A stretch of 64,000 bases of DNA from Ascarosepion bandense (taxonomy: Eukaryota; Mollusca; Cephalopoda; Sepiida; Sepiidae): positions 1,095,001 through 1,159,000 of the forward strand of contig JBBBDQ010001616.1 in the NCBI GenBank assembly GCA_037127315.1, read 5' to 3'. Below, piece after piece: positions 54,514-64,000 of the stretch (the stretch's first letter is position 1; each line of letters starts with the position of its first letter). The position numbers and the translations under genes were made by a program. The notes below the pieces were generated by a model, which was not told the DNA's origin, did no database searches, and saw only the letters and a program-made list of their open reading frames with translations.

Positions 54514-54545
<32 letters not shown>
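54315..54545. repeat. Element P, truncated third copy, and (TA)n
   Basis: CGCGTCATAGAACCGTATTAC, GGTAACTATTGCCGTTGCC and the right arm CGGCTCATGATTAAACATAA, then (TA)n 54515-54545. An internal deletion removes the segment with the CTGAAGATGG string. Confidence 0.75.
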
Positions 54546-54548
<3 letters not shown>

Positions 54549-55102
54549 AGGAGTGAGTCAATAATTCTGTAACTCGACATGTGGTTATTAAGCGAATTTT
54601 GATCCAAGATCTATGTGGGGATATCTGCGCTTGAATTAAGTGCTTTGACAAAGAACGGCCAATATTTATATAAAAATGTTTCTCGTATAAAACACTTGTT
54701 TTTCGTTTAGTGCCTACGGACATCGAGCTTTACCTACCAATGCGTCATGTAAGCCAATTTGGGTTGAAACATGTGCATTCTTATGGGTGCATATTATTCT
54801 TATATATTCTTATATGCATATTTATATGTAATAAGTTATATGCATACGAGCACACACATGCCACTGCACATAAATACAACGGACGCACACGTACGCACAC
54901 GTTTCTTCCTGTGTCACTGGTTCTATTTCACAAAATTGTATGTTTCTTGCGTTACTATGGAAACCAGTTGTCAAAATAATGGTTGCACGGGCACATGGCT
55001 TAAACGTGTGGCTTCTAAAAAAGAAAAAATAGAAAAGAAATCTGATGATATTTTCGACAACTCTACACCACATTGAGAATGAAAGTTCTCTTTTGTTATT
55101 TG

Positions 55103-55149
<47 letters not shown>

Positions 55150-55182
55150 TACACACACACAGATACACATACATACATATAC
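54546..55182. other. Unassigned interval ending in (CA)n
   Basis: Unrecognised DNA, then (CA)n at 55105-55147 with AGATACACACAC variants. Confidence 0.5.
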
Positions 55183-55365
55183 ACTGACGGCCATAATTAT
55201 TAGACCACCCCAGTTTTTTTTAAAGAAATGATGTATTTCATACTATTTTTAGTATTTATTGCCAAGTGGATAATTCTTAATGAAAATAGAATGGTTCTTT
55301 TGTTATTATTACTTTGCAAAATTTTACAAGGCAAATAGCGACAATTTACCCATCTCACCCTGTAG

Positions 55366-55416
<51 letters not shown>

Positions 55417-56260
55417 TACCGGCCATAAGTATTAACAAAAGAACCATTCTATTTTCATTTAGAATTATTCACTTGGCAATAAATACTAAAAAAAAGTAAT
55501 ATGAAATAGATAATTTTCTTTTTAAAACACTGGGGTAGCCTAATAATTATGGCTGGTAGTGTATATATATACACAAAATTTTGCGAAAATCATTGTGAAT
55601 TGTATTAACTCATATTTGAGTAGATGAACATTTTTTAAAATAAACATTATATTTATTAACATCTACTGGCCCGAATAACCTTAACAAAATTTACTGATTA
55701 TTCAGTCCAGTTGATATAAATAAATATACTGTTTAATTATAAAAACAGAGCATCTACACAAATACAAGCATCCATTAAAAATGATGTATCTCATACTAGT
55801 TTTAGTATTTATTGCCAAGTGGATAATTCTAAATGAAAACAGAATGGTTCTTTTGTTATTATTACTTTGCAAAAGTTTAAAAGGCAAATAGCGACAATTT
55901 ACCTATCGCACCCTGTAGATTTTATAAATACATATATATATACATACACACACTACGGGGCATAATTATTAGGCCACCGCAGTTTTTTAAAAGAAATGAT
56001 GTATTTCATACTATTTTTAGTATTTATTGCCAAGTGGATAATTCTAAATGAAAATAGAATGTTTTTTTTGTTATTATTACTTTGCAATATTTTACAAGGC
56101 AAGGATGCAAAGATGATCCCGTACGAATCGCCCTAAATGTTTTTCATTCTTTCATTGATAAAACTACAATATAGGTAATTATTACATATTTATAAATTCA
56201 TTTGATGCACATGTTATTGTGCAGTACTAACAAAAGAATCATTCTATTTTCATTTACAAT
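55183..56260. mobile_element. Cluster of Tc1-like inverted-repeat elements
   Basis: Termini of the type CACTRNCGGCCATAATTATTAG followed by ACCACCCCAGTTTTTT. Copies are about 55183-55360, its inverse 55416-55562 (together a palindrome around (TA)n), 55775-55925, 55948-56105, and a partial inverse near 56220-56265. All share TAGTATTTATTGCCAAGTGG and AATAGAATGGTTCTTTTGTT. No transposase. Confidence 0.75.
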
Positions 56261-56968
56261 TTTTCTAATAAATGGGAATGATGTATGTACAATTGCAAGA
56301 ACGGGGCGGGCGTTACAGGAGCCTGTAAGGTGATGCGATGATAATGTGGTGCAGAAAAATTGGATGCATTGTCCCTGCAACGTCAGAGGGGTTGACACCT
56401 TGTAGAAAACGTGAAATTTTTATGGCATATGATAAGGTAGACATAAAATGAAGAACCCGATTTTTGTTGGAATACAACTAAGCGTTTCGGAGAAATAAAT
56501 AATCGCAAAAATCAATATTTTCCATTAATTTTTGCCGCGCCCTCTGTGTAAACTTAAATTTTTGTTTGCATATCAAGGCATCAGACCTTAATCTACCAGT
56601 GATTCTATGTTGGTTGATTGTGAGTGAAGCGTTTTGGAGAAATGCATAAAAGTGCGAAAAAACTCAGCCGAAAATATGTTTGTTACTAATTTTTGACGAA
56701 CCCTGTACATTGATTTGAAAATTTTTGTGTACATCAAAGGTTCGGCTACAGATCTACAAGTTACCCGATTTCGGTTGAATTCTCATAAGTCGTCTTGGAA
56801 GAGAAGAGTTCATATATTCCAAGTGTTTCGGTGACTTCTGCAGTATCCTGTAAATCGATTCAAAAAATATGTTTGCGTAAATCAAAGGTTTATGTTAAGA
56901 TCGACAAGTGACCCAATTCTGGTTGAAATCAGACCAAGAGTTTCGGAGATGTAGGATTGGTTATAATA

Positions 56969-57028
<60 letters not shown>

Positions 57029-57029
57029 T
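56261..57029. repeat. Diverged ~110-bp tandem motif region and (CA)n
   Basis: Loose repeats of the phrase AAGNGTTTYGGAGAWATA, following CGATTTTGGTTGAAT-type text, occur near 56460, 56625, 56770 and 56900, before (CA)n at 56971-57026. Too diverged to set unit borders. Confidence 0.5.
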
Positions 57030-57240
57030 GATTTGGTGGTATCGATATCAAATAAGTTTTTTTTCGTCGTAAACTGAATTTTGAAGGCTAAATAAGTCCT
57101 CTGAGTAATTAGTATCATGACTGAGACTAAGAACTACAATTATACCTACTTAGAGCCAAACCAGAAGCAAAAACTAAAATAAAACGGCTGAAAAAAATAC
57201 AGACATACATGCAGATAAACAAACACTCACGCAAACATCT
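57030..57240. repeat. Direct repeat shared with 59407-59565
   Basis: TGGTATCGATATCAAATAAG ... AACTGAATTTTGAAGGC ... GACTAAGAACTACAATTATAC ... AGAGCCAAACCAGAAGC match the same blocks 2.37 kb downstream. Confidence 0.8.
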
Positions 57241-57243
57241 TGC

Positions 57244-57288
<45 letters not shown>

Positions 57289-57390
57289 TCAAGGTTGCAG
57301 TTCTTGCAATAGTGCAGAAAATCGATGATATATATATATCATCGATTTTCTGCACTATTGCAAGAACTGCAACCTTGAAACTTCAGAATA
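57241..57390. repeat. (TA)n and perfect 96-bp palindrome
   Basis: (TA)n 57248-57285, then a perfect palindrome 57286-57381 with two 48-bp arms (GTTTCAAGGTTGCAGTTC ... AATCGATGATATAT and its exact mirror). Confidence 0.9.
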
Positions 57391-57904
57391 TCGTTTCTTA
57401 CGTCTTTGTCTTTGAGTGTATCAAATTTGATTAAAATCAAACCACTCCTTCTATAATATGATTTTTTCAATTATCGATTTTCGATATTTATCGGGGGTAC
57501 CTCGGCACAAAACCTAGCTAAGAACACTCGCAGACGCTTATAGTACAACTCTGTAAATTTTCAAGAAAATTGGTTTAGCCGTTTCAGAGTCTATAGGTAA
57601 CGGGGACACACACACACATATCTATTATGTTATAGTAGCCTACTTTTTAGCGTATACTTTCTGCACTAAAACATTAGCCTATTTCACAAACATAATTTTA
57701 TTCTTTAAACAACTGTAGAAATATTGAAAGTAGTCCAAATACGAACCTTGAGCATCTATTCACCTTTGTCATTGACTGACGAGATTATTACTCGTTGGTA
57801 TTGACTGTAATGCAACGAAAACTTTGAAGACTGATATTCCACCTCTGGTTTGAACTTACAAGTTTTCCATTTATAATGTGCTGAAATGCTTAAAAATTAT
57901 AATC
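57391..57904. other. Unassigned; transposon-like end before (CA)n
   Basis: 57555-57620 (GGTTTAGCCGTTTCAGAGTC, TATAGGTAACGGGG, (CA)n) matches the lead-in at 35538. The rest is unrecognised. Confidence 0.45.
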
Positions 57905-58440
57905 AGTGGATAAAAGTTCAGAACCTGGAAGATGTGCTCACGAACCTCAAGTCTGGGAGTTTTTGGAACGCCATTCTTGCAACATGTGGCCGGGTATTAG
58001 CAGAATCAGAGCATGTCAATTCACCAATGCAGCTCTCATTTGTTTAGGCGTTCATGCATTTCAGCAATTGATTGCCGTAAAGTTCTGAATTAATGCTCTG
58101 ATTGGCTTCCAGAAAGCTGTATTGGATAACACCAATTAAAGACTATCAATCACCACAATCTTATTAACTTTGGGAAATGTCTGGGGGGCTCATCACAACC
58201 AAGCCATTGACCTGATCGTTTACGGTTATTATAAAGGATCCACTTTTCATCAAACGTGACTATTCAATCAAGAAAATGATCATTGGTGTTACGTAGAAAG
58301 AACATCGAGCACACTTCGAAACGTCTAAGTTTTTGATTTTCATTGAGACCATGAGAAAGCCGTTTATCGAGTTTTTAACCTTGCTAATACTCTGAAAATG
58401 GCGTAAGACTGTTGCAGTACTGACACCAAGCGTTTATTTA
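57905..58440 (-). pseudogene. Decayed mariner transposase (SETMAR-like group)
   Basis: The minus strand shows LGVSTATVLRHF, VKKLDKRLSHGLNENQKLRR, FEVCSMFFLRNTND, then the first catalytic Asp block TFDEKWILYNNRKRSGQWLG with DEPPRHFPK (about 58185-58260). Downstream of that (57905-58180) the frame is lost. Apart from stops, the 58185-58420 block is notably readable. Confidence 0.8.
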
Positions 58441-58619
58441 TTATTTATTCGTTGTTAAGACTGCAGAACCGACCACTAACTTCTTCATCTTCAAGCATGG
58501 CCTTAACAGACTCCCGGGCACACCGGGCACGGGCACGGGTCCGGGCCGATCCGTGCAATCATAGTGAAAATCCGGGCAAGGAAAAATGTCTTCGTCAGAA
58601 ATCAAACTAAACAATTCAC

Positions 58620-58668
<49 letters not shown>

Positions 58669-59406
58669 AAAACCAAGAAAACATCCGAATGAACGCAGTA
58701 AAAATCTATTTATTAATTTTGGGAGAAAAGACTGATTATACTCAGAAAGTCCAAACCCGATTTCCTGCTTTAGTTCACGTTCTGTGCCTAATTTCCATTG
58801 GAATAGCCGAAAAAATCCGCAAAAATCAGAGTTTCTGGAAACGAATGACACTGATGACGTCATCACATTGTCAACTAATAAATTTTAGTTTTTTAGCATC
58901 AGCGACGGCCCTGATCACCAGTACAGAATTTTTGGAACCACCTTCGTACTCTCTGATAACCTGTAAACCCATTAGCCCGTGCTCTGTTCATATTGGCAGA
59001 CGTTTGGGAAGCACTGTGCCCAAGATAATGATTTATCATGTTCAGAATTAAGGGTTTCTATGGTTCAAGGATATTTCTGTCTAAAAATAATGCTAAACCT
59101 TATTAAAGAGCACACATTAATCATTATATATACAAAAATCCACTTAAGATATATCGTGTATACTTTGTTAAATGGCTTTCAAAATACATTTCAAGTGACG
59201 ATTATTTTTGTAACAGCTTAATATTATGTTGCACGTGTAATAAACTAGCAGTCTAGCCCGGCGTTTAAAACTAATCCATGGTCCTGGAGCTCAGACTCTT
59301 TGAACATTAGCACAAATGACTAAAAAAAACAATAGTTGTTTCCAGTTAAAGCGAAACCGTAGACTGAAAGAAAAATGAATGGATGTAAGTCAAATTTTGA
59401 TTTCCT
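58441..59406. other. Unassigned interval with (GAAA)n
   Basis: A short GC-rich stretch (58510-58550, repeated CGGGCACGGGC), (GAAA)n at 58620-58670. Frames at 58441-58866 and 58689-59051 have no recognisable domain and overlap the microsatellite. Confidence 0.45.
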
Positions 59407-60095
59407 GGTATGGATATCAAATAAGTGTTTTTCGTCGTAAACTGAATTTTAAAGGCAAAATAAGTCCTCTGAGTAAATGGTATCATGGCTGAGACTAAGA
59501 ACTACAATTATACCTACTTAGAGCCAAACCCGAAGCAAAAACCAAAATAAAAGGGCTGAAAATCTGATTTTGATCAGAACCGATAGGATATCGAGGTATC
59601 GATTTCCAATATCGAAGTCAAATACGTCATCCAAAGATAAACTAACCCAAATAAGTCCATGGAAACTTTTCGTACCCATCAGAAGTAAAATTGGAGAAAA
59701 TGAACCATATTGATGTTTGAATATCGGTTTTGGATCAGATTTGATAGGATATCGAGAGTATCGATTTCTGATATCAGGGAAAATGAGTAATCTGAGAAGA
59801 TCTACTAATGTTTGAGACTAAAAACAATACTTTTACCAATTCTGCAGCAAGAACCACTATAAAAGGACTGAAATCCTCATCTTGATCAGACCTGATCGAA
59901 TATTGGAGTATCGATTTCCTATACCGGTGGGAAATCAGAAAAAATAAGTAGCCCATGACCTGACCGGAAGCCTAAAGAATATTTTTGTGAAATTCGGTGA
60001 GAATCAGATAAACATTGTGGATTTGTATAAAGGACATATATACAGACAGACACACACACATACACACAAATATCTTGTTTTTATATATAGAGAGA
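59407..60095. repeat. Direct repeat copy and diverged tandem motifs
   Basis: 59407-59565 repeats 57033-57195. 59570-59960 contains three loose units around GATCAGANCYGATAGGATAT then CGAGTATCGATTTC. The end has CACACA and a short AGAGAG run. Confidence 0.65.
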
Positions 60096-60147
60096 GGGAA
60101 ACGTAGAAAGCCATAGTCGCCTACGTCCTCAAGAGACAGGGCACATT
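60096..60147 (+). mobile_element. LINE-B 3' terminus only
   Basis: GGGAAACGTAGAAAGCCATAG, CGCCTACGTCCTC, GGGCACAT: the last ~50 bp of LINE-B, cut exactly where mariner coding sequence begins. Confidence 0.75.
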
Positions 60148-61187
60148 TTGTGTATTGATAAAGTATTGCTTTCTGATGAAAAAAATACTGTTCAAGCAAA
60201 GCAATGGCTTGATTAGTAATTCGGGCTCTGATCCGTCGGAAACAACGGTTAAGTGGTGGTATGCAAACTTTAAACGCGGTCGTACGGACACAAATGATGT
60301 TGAACGCCCAGGTCGCCTAAAATCGGCAGTTGTCGCGGAAAACACCAAAATAATCCACACTCTTTTCGGCCGATCGTAAACTGAAGTTGGGTGAGATAGC
60401 AGAGGAGTTGAACATATCAGATGGCAGTGTATTCACTATTTTGCATGAACATTTGTCAATGAAATAGCTGGGTTCAAAGTGGGTGCTGTGTTTTCTTACT
60501 GTCGATCAAAAACGTCAACGCGTCGCCGATTCAAAGCGTCGTTTGCAACTGTTTCAACTCAACAAGAAATAGATTTTGCATAAATGTGTGACAATGGATA
60601 AAACATGGATCCAGCACTTCTCTCCGGAGTCAAATCGGTTATCAGATGAGTGGAAAGCAGTAGGTGACAGCCATCCAAACCGACCAAAAACACAAATATC
60701 AGTAAGCAAGGTTTTGCGGTCCGTATTTTCGTCCGTATTTTTGGATGAACAAAATGTTCATCGATTACTTTGAGAAAGGAGGAACCATCAATAGCAAATA
60801 TTATATAGTATTATTGGTGAGAAATCGACAAAAACGGCCACAAATGAAAAAGAAAAAAGTGATCTTTCACCAAGACAACGTACCGTATCACAAATCGATC
60901 GCAATGATAGCAAAACTACATGAATTGCACTACGAATTGCTTCCGCATCCATCCTATTCTCCATATCTAGCCCCCAGCGACTACCGGCTTTTGCAGACCT
61001 CAAAGAAATTCTCCAGGAAAAAAGATTTGGCTCCAGTGAAAAAGTGATACTGGAAACTGAGGCGTATTTTTCTACAAAAAATGGTATCGTATTGTAAAAG
61101 AAGCGTTGAAATCGGTGTATCATCCTAGAAGGAGATTATGTTGAGAAATAAAGTCGAATTTCGCTTAACGTTATTGTTTTTTTGCCT
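60148..61187 (+). pseudogene. Mariner transposase pseudogene, nearly full length
   Basis: Blocks in order over three frames: LIKYCFLMKK, SETTVKWWYANFKRGRTDTN, VERPGRLKSAVVAENTK (HTH region, 60155-60379); KCVTMDKTWIQHFSPESNR (first Asp, about 60590); KKVIFHQDNVPYHKSIAMIA (second Asp, about 60880); LLPHPSYSPYLAPSDYRLL (third Asp, about 60980). The second and third Asp are separated by 34 residues, the DD34D mariner signature. Several frameshifts and stops. No clear terminal repeats; the satellite starts right after the 3' UTR. Confidence 0.9.
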
Positions 61188-62782
61188 CATTTATTGAGCG
61201 ATGTGTTAATTTCCTGTAATTCTCACTTTCATGAATGTTACTTTTGCACATTTATCTAAACTAAACTCCGTATCGATGTCGTACTAAGAACGACCTTTAA
61301 TTGGCTTTCATCTTTGGCAAAGCGTGTGATATCATTTATTGAGCGATGTGTTAATTTCCTATAATTCTCACTTTCATGAATGTTACTTTTGCACATTTAT
61401 CTAAACTAAACTCCGTATCGATGTCGTACTAAGAACGACCTTTAATTGGCTTTCATCTTTGGCAAAGCGTGTGATATCATTTATTGAGCGATGTGTTAAT
61501 TTCCTGTAATTCTCACTTTCATGAATGTTACTTTTGCACATTTATCTAAACTAAACTCCGTATCGATGTCGTACTAAGAACGACCTTTAATTAGCTATCA
61601 TCTTTGGCAAAGCGTGTGATATCATTTACTGAGCGATGTGTTAATTTCCTGTAATTCTCACTTTCATGAATGTTACTTTTGCACATTTATCTAAACTAAA
61701 CTCCGTATCGATGTCGTACTAAGAACGACCTTTAATTGGCTTTCATCTTTGGCAAAGCGTGTGATATCATTTATTGAGCGATGTGTTAATTTCCTATAAT
61801 TCTCACTTTCATGAATGTTACTTTTGCACATTTATCTAAACTAAACTCCGTATCGATGTCGTACTAAGAACGACCTTTAATTGGCTTTCATCTTTGGCAA
61901 AGCGTGTGATATCATTTATTGAGCGATGTGTTAATTTCCTGTAATTCTCACTTTCATGAATGTTACTTTTGCACATTTATCTAAACTAAAGTCCGTATCG
62001 ATGTCGTACTAAGAACGACCTTTAATTGGCTTTCATCTTTGGCAAAGCGTGTGATATCATTTATTGAGCGATGTGTTAATTTCCTGTAATTCTCACTTTC
62101 ATGAATGTTACTTTTGCACATTTATCTAAACTAAACTCCGTATCGATGTCGTACTAAGAACGACCTTTAATTGGCTTTCATCTTTGGCAAAGCGTGTGAT
62201 ATCATTTATTGAGCGATGTGTTAATTTCCTGTAATTCTCACTTTCATGAATGTTACTTTTGCACATTTATCTAAACTAAACTCCGTATCGATGTCGTACT
62301 AAGAACGACCTTTAATTGGCTTTCATCTTTGGCAAAGCGTGTGATATCATTTATTGAGCGATGTGTTAATTTCCTGTAATTCTCACTTTCATGAATGTTA
62401 CTTTTGCACATTTATCTAAACTAAACTCCGTATCGATGTCGTACTAAGAACGACCTTTAATTGGCTTTCATCTTTGGCAAAGCGTGTGATATCATTTATT
62501 GAGCGATGTGTTAATTTCCTGTAATTCTCACTTTCATGAATGTTACTTTTGCACATTTATCTAAACTAAACTCCGTATCGATGTCGTACTAAGAATGACC
62601 TTTAATTGGCTTTCATCTTTGGCAAAGCGTGTGATATCATTTATTGAGCGATGTGTTAATTTCCTGTAATTCTCACTTTCATGAATGTTACTTTTGCACA
62701 TTTATCTAAACTAAACTCCGTATCGATGTCGTACTAAGAACGACCTTTAATTGGCTTTCATCTTTGGCAAAGCGTGTGATAT
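61188..62782. repeat. 145-bp satellite, 11 near-identical copies
   Basis: Units begin CATTTATTGAGCGATGTG and end GCGTGTGATAT. Starts at 61188, 61333, 61478, 61623, 61768, 61913, 62058, 62203, 62348, 62493 and 62638: an exact 145-bp period over 1,595 bp. Only scattered single-base differences are visible (for example TTTACT at 61625 and AATGACC near 62595), so the array is young or actively homogenised. No ORF. Confidence 0.97.
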
Positions 62783-62844
62783 CATCCATGTAAAATAGGT
62801 AATTAAACACTTTCTTTTTTCTTTGTATCCATAGTTGTTAATGC

Positions 62845-63310
62845 TTAGTTCATGTGAAAGGGAATTGCGGGCAGACAGAACAGAAGGGGCGTCAGGAGTC
62901 TTATTGAAAGATTCATAGTCGGATATATAAAAAAATGTGTTTTAGGGCATTCTGTGTGATTTAGGTATAACGTTGTTTTCCAAAATTCCATGCTGTATTT
63001 AAGGAAATTTGCCATCAACGAGGAGACTTTATACATTCCCAAAGTCTTAAGAATTCAAGAGTGTAACACACAATCAAAGGCTCCACGGTAATCTATCCAA
63101 GCTGAGATTTCTACCATTTGCTGCAATTTTACAGGGTCATTTTATTTTTGAGTAGTTGATATTTGCAGTCATATAAACTTCTTCGACATCCCTTCTGTGC
63201 CAGGGGAAGAATATTTTCTTCAAGAAATGAGTAAGTACAGTTCGTCAGGACAGATGTGACCAAATTATAAGTAGTGGACAGACATGTTATTGGCTTATAA
63301 TTGTTTAATT
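62845..63310 (-). pseudogene. R2-like LINE reverse transcriptase fragment
   Basis: Minus strand, mostly one frame: NYKPITCLSTTYNLVTSVL, LEENILPLAQKGCRRSLYDC, KYQLLKNKM, a break, EISAWIDYRGAFDCVLHS (palm entry), a stop replacing Trp, ILKTLGMYKVSSLMANFLKY, and MEFWKTTLYLNHTE. Order and spacing fit fingers-palm of R2-clade elements. The QGDSLSPLLFC block is decayed (LLTPLLFCLPAIPF). The YADD end is missing. Confidence 0.7.
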
Positions 63311-63636
63311 TTCAGTTCCACCCGTTTTTGGTTGGAGATCTTTAATACCTTCAGTGATCCGTTAATAGAATTTCATTGGGGTTATTAATTAGCATTGATA
63401 GAGTTTTATAGATTAAAGACAGATAATAAAACCAAATTTTCTAGGGATTTAAATAATTGCTTAATTCTAATTCTAAACAAAACAATCCAACTGATGAGGT
63501 AGAATAAATCAAATTAAAAAAAATCTAACCTGCTGTTAAAAATTATTGTCTACCCATTTAAATAATGTATGTTCACAATATGTATCTTACCCAGACAAAA
63601 ATTAAAAAGTGTCATGTCTTGATATCATGATACTTT
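63311..63636. other. Unassigned interval
   Basis: AT-rich; may hold further decayed R2-like sequence upstream of the recognised fragment. Confidence 0.4.
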
Positions 63637-63895
63637 GTTCCCTTTCGCAACCTAATTTTTCAACGCCACATTTCAACCTAATTCTTCTTTTTGGTTGAGC
63701 AATATTGACACACCTCGCATACCACTTTTTAATTTTCTAAATAAACATGAATTCATCATTTTTTCTAAATAAATCAAGTTCACCATTTATTTTAAAATAT
63801 CACCTGACGAATAACAGTATTGTTCTGAAATATGAACATTTTTGTGTAGTGATGTAATGTTTCTATAAACCATTGTAATAAAATTACAATGTTGG
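63637..63895 (+). repeat. Second copy of hammerhead-bearing ~250-bp repeat
   Basis: TTCCCTTTCGCAACCTAAT to CATTGTAATAAAATTAC, diverged from 5788-6045 but colinear. The satellite that precedes the first copy is absent here. Confidence 0.75.
63797..63855 (+). ncRNA. Type-I hammerhead ribozyme, second copy
   Basis: Helix I ATATCAC/GTGATGT (63797-63803, 63849-63855; one U-G wobble replaces U-A), core CTGACGA, helix II ATAACA-GTAT-TGTTCT with one mismatch, GAAA (63827-63830), helix III starting A-U, U-G, A-U, triplet GUA, predicted cleavage after A63848. Differences from the 5.9-kb copy mostly keep pairing. Confidence 0.75.
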
Positions 63896-63959
63896 GCATT
63901 CTTCATAAAATTAATTGCATGAACAGTGGGTTATAATCTGTATGTTCTTTCATTTTCTT

Positions 63960-64000
63960 ATTTTTTTTTATTTTTTTTTTTAATCATTTCACCCCGAGCA
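63960..64000 (-). mobile_element. Start of another LINE-A/SINE-P tail
   Basis: T-run then AATCATTTCACCCCGAGCA at the window end: the first bases of the shared LINE-A/SINE-P 3' tail on the minus strand. Which family it is cannot be decided from this much. Confidence 0.7.

Noticed and set aside
54771..55184. Overlapping frames of ~100-120 codons
   Set aside because: Created by CA-rich and AC-rich sequence; hydrophobic or Val-Cys runs come from (CA)n.
58441..58866. Minus-strand frame of 141 codons
   Set aside because: Crosses a (GAAA)n tract and a GC-rich tandem stretch; no domain and no homologous copy.
61188..62782. CRISPR-like array
   Set aside because: Units are uniformly 145 bp with no unique spacers; this is a eukaryotic tandem satellite.

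Overview
The window looks like repeat-saturated, non-coding DNA from an invertebrate animal. I found no convincing host gene: no multi-exon coding region, no conserved non-transposon domain and no functional tRNA gene. Almost everything I can identify is a transposable-element remnant, a tRNA-derived short repeat, a foldback (palindromic) repeat, a satellite, or a long (TA)n, (CA)n, (GA)n or (GATA)n tract. The mix of RTE-like and Jockey/CR1-like LINEs, tRNA-derived SINEs, Penelope-like remnants, mariners and very abundant (TA)n fits a lophotrochozoan. A cephalopod mollusc is my first guess, made from general knowledge and not proven here.

Family names used below are mine. LINE-A is a Jockey/CR1-like non-LTR element with the 3' tail TGCNTTGCTTGGGGYGATATGATTA. 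LINE-B is an RTE-like element. SINE-P is a short repeat whose last ~65 bp copy the LINE-A tail. SINE-T1 is a tRNA-like head followed by a hammerhead ribozyme. SINE-T2 is a longer tRNA-like SINE ending in GACTGACTG motifs. Elements P, Q, R, D and S are foldback repeats, usually next to (TA)n.

Layout. 1-5 kb: LINE-A, SINE-P and SINE-T2 copies and a tandem triplication of the LINE-A 3' end. 5.1-6.4 kb: a 53-bp satellite with a 255-bp higher-order period, a repeat carrying a complete hammerhead fold, and a palindrome. 7.4-7.5 kb: SINE-T1 with a complete hammerhead. 7.6-9.9 kb: a decayed Ty3/Gypsy element on the minus strand, interrupted by a solo LTR with a 5-bp target duplication. 11.9-13.2 kb: a 42-bp minisatellite. 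13.3-14.3 kb: a foldback element split by a 796-bp solo LTR. 15-25 kb: nested LINE-B, LINE-A, mariner and SINE-T2 copies inside a ~300-bp inverted repeat pair 4.2 kb apart. 26-33 kb: MITEs, foldbacks, a 5S rRNA pseudogene and LINE/SINE nests. 34.5-35.5 kb: seven tailless SINE-P bodies head to tail. 36-37.5 kb: Penelope-like endonuclease tails, SINE-T1 and a (GATA)n higher-order array. 38-57 kb: more LINE-A/B, SINE, foldbacks and Tc1/mariner ends. 57.9-61.2 kb: two mariner pseudogenes. 61.2-62.8 kb: an 11-copy, 145-bp near-identical satellite. 62.8-63.3 kb: an R2-like RT fragment. 63.6-63.9 kb: the second copy of the hammerhead-bearing repeat.

The most notable signal is self-cleaving RNA. Two unrelated repeat families carry complete type-I hammerhead ribozyme folds: a ~250-bp repeat at 5.8 and 63.6 kb, and the tRNA-headed SINE-T1 at 7.5, 35.8, 36.8 and 50.2 kb. 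Hammerhead-like cores recur in several palindromes. All these structures were folded by eye.
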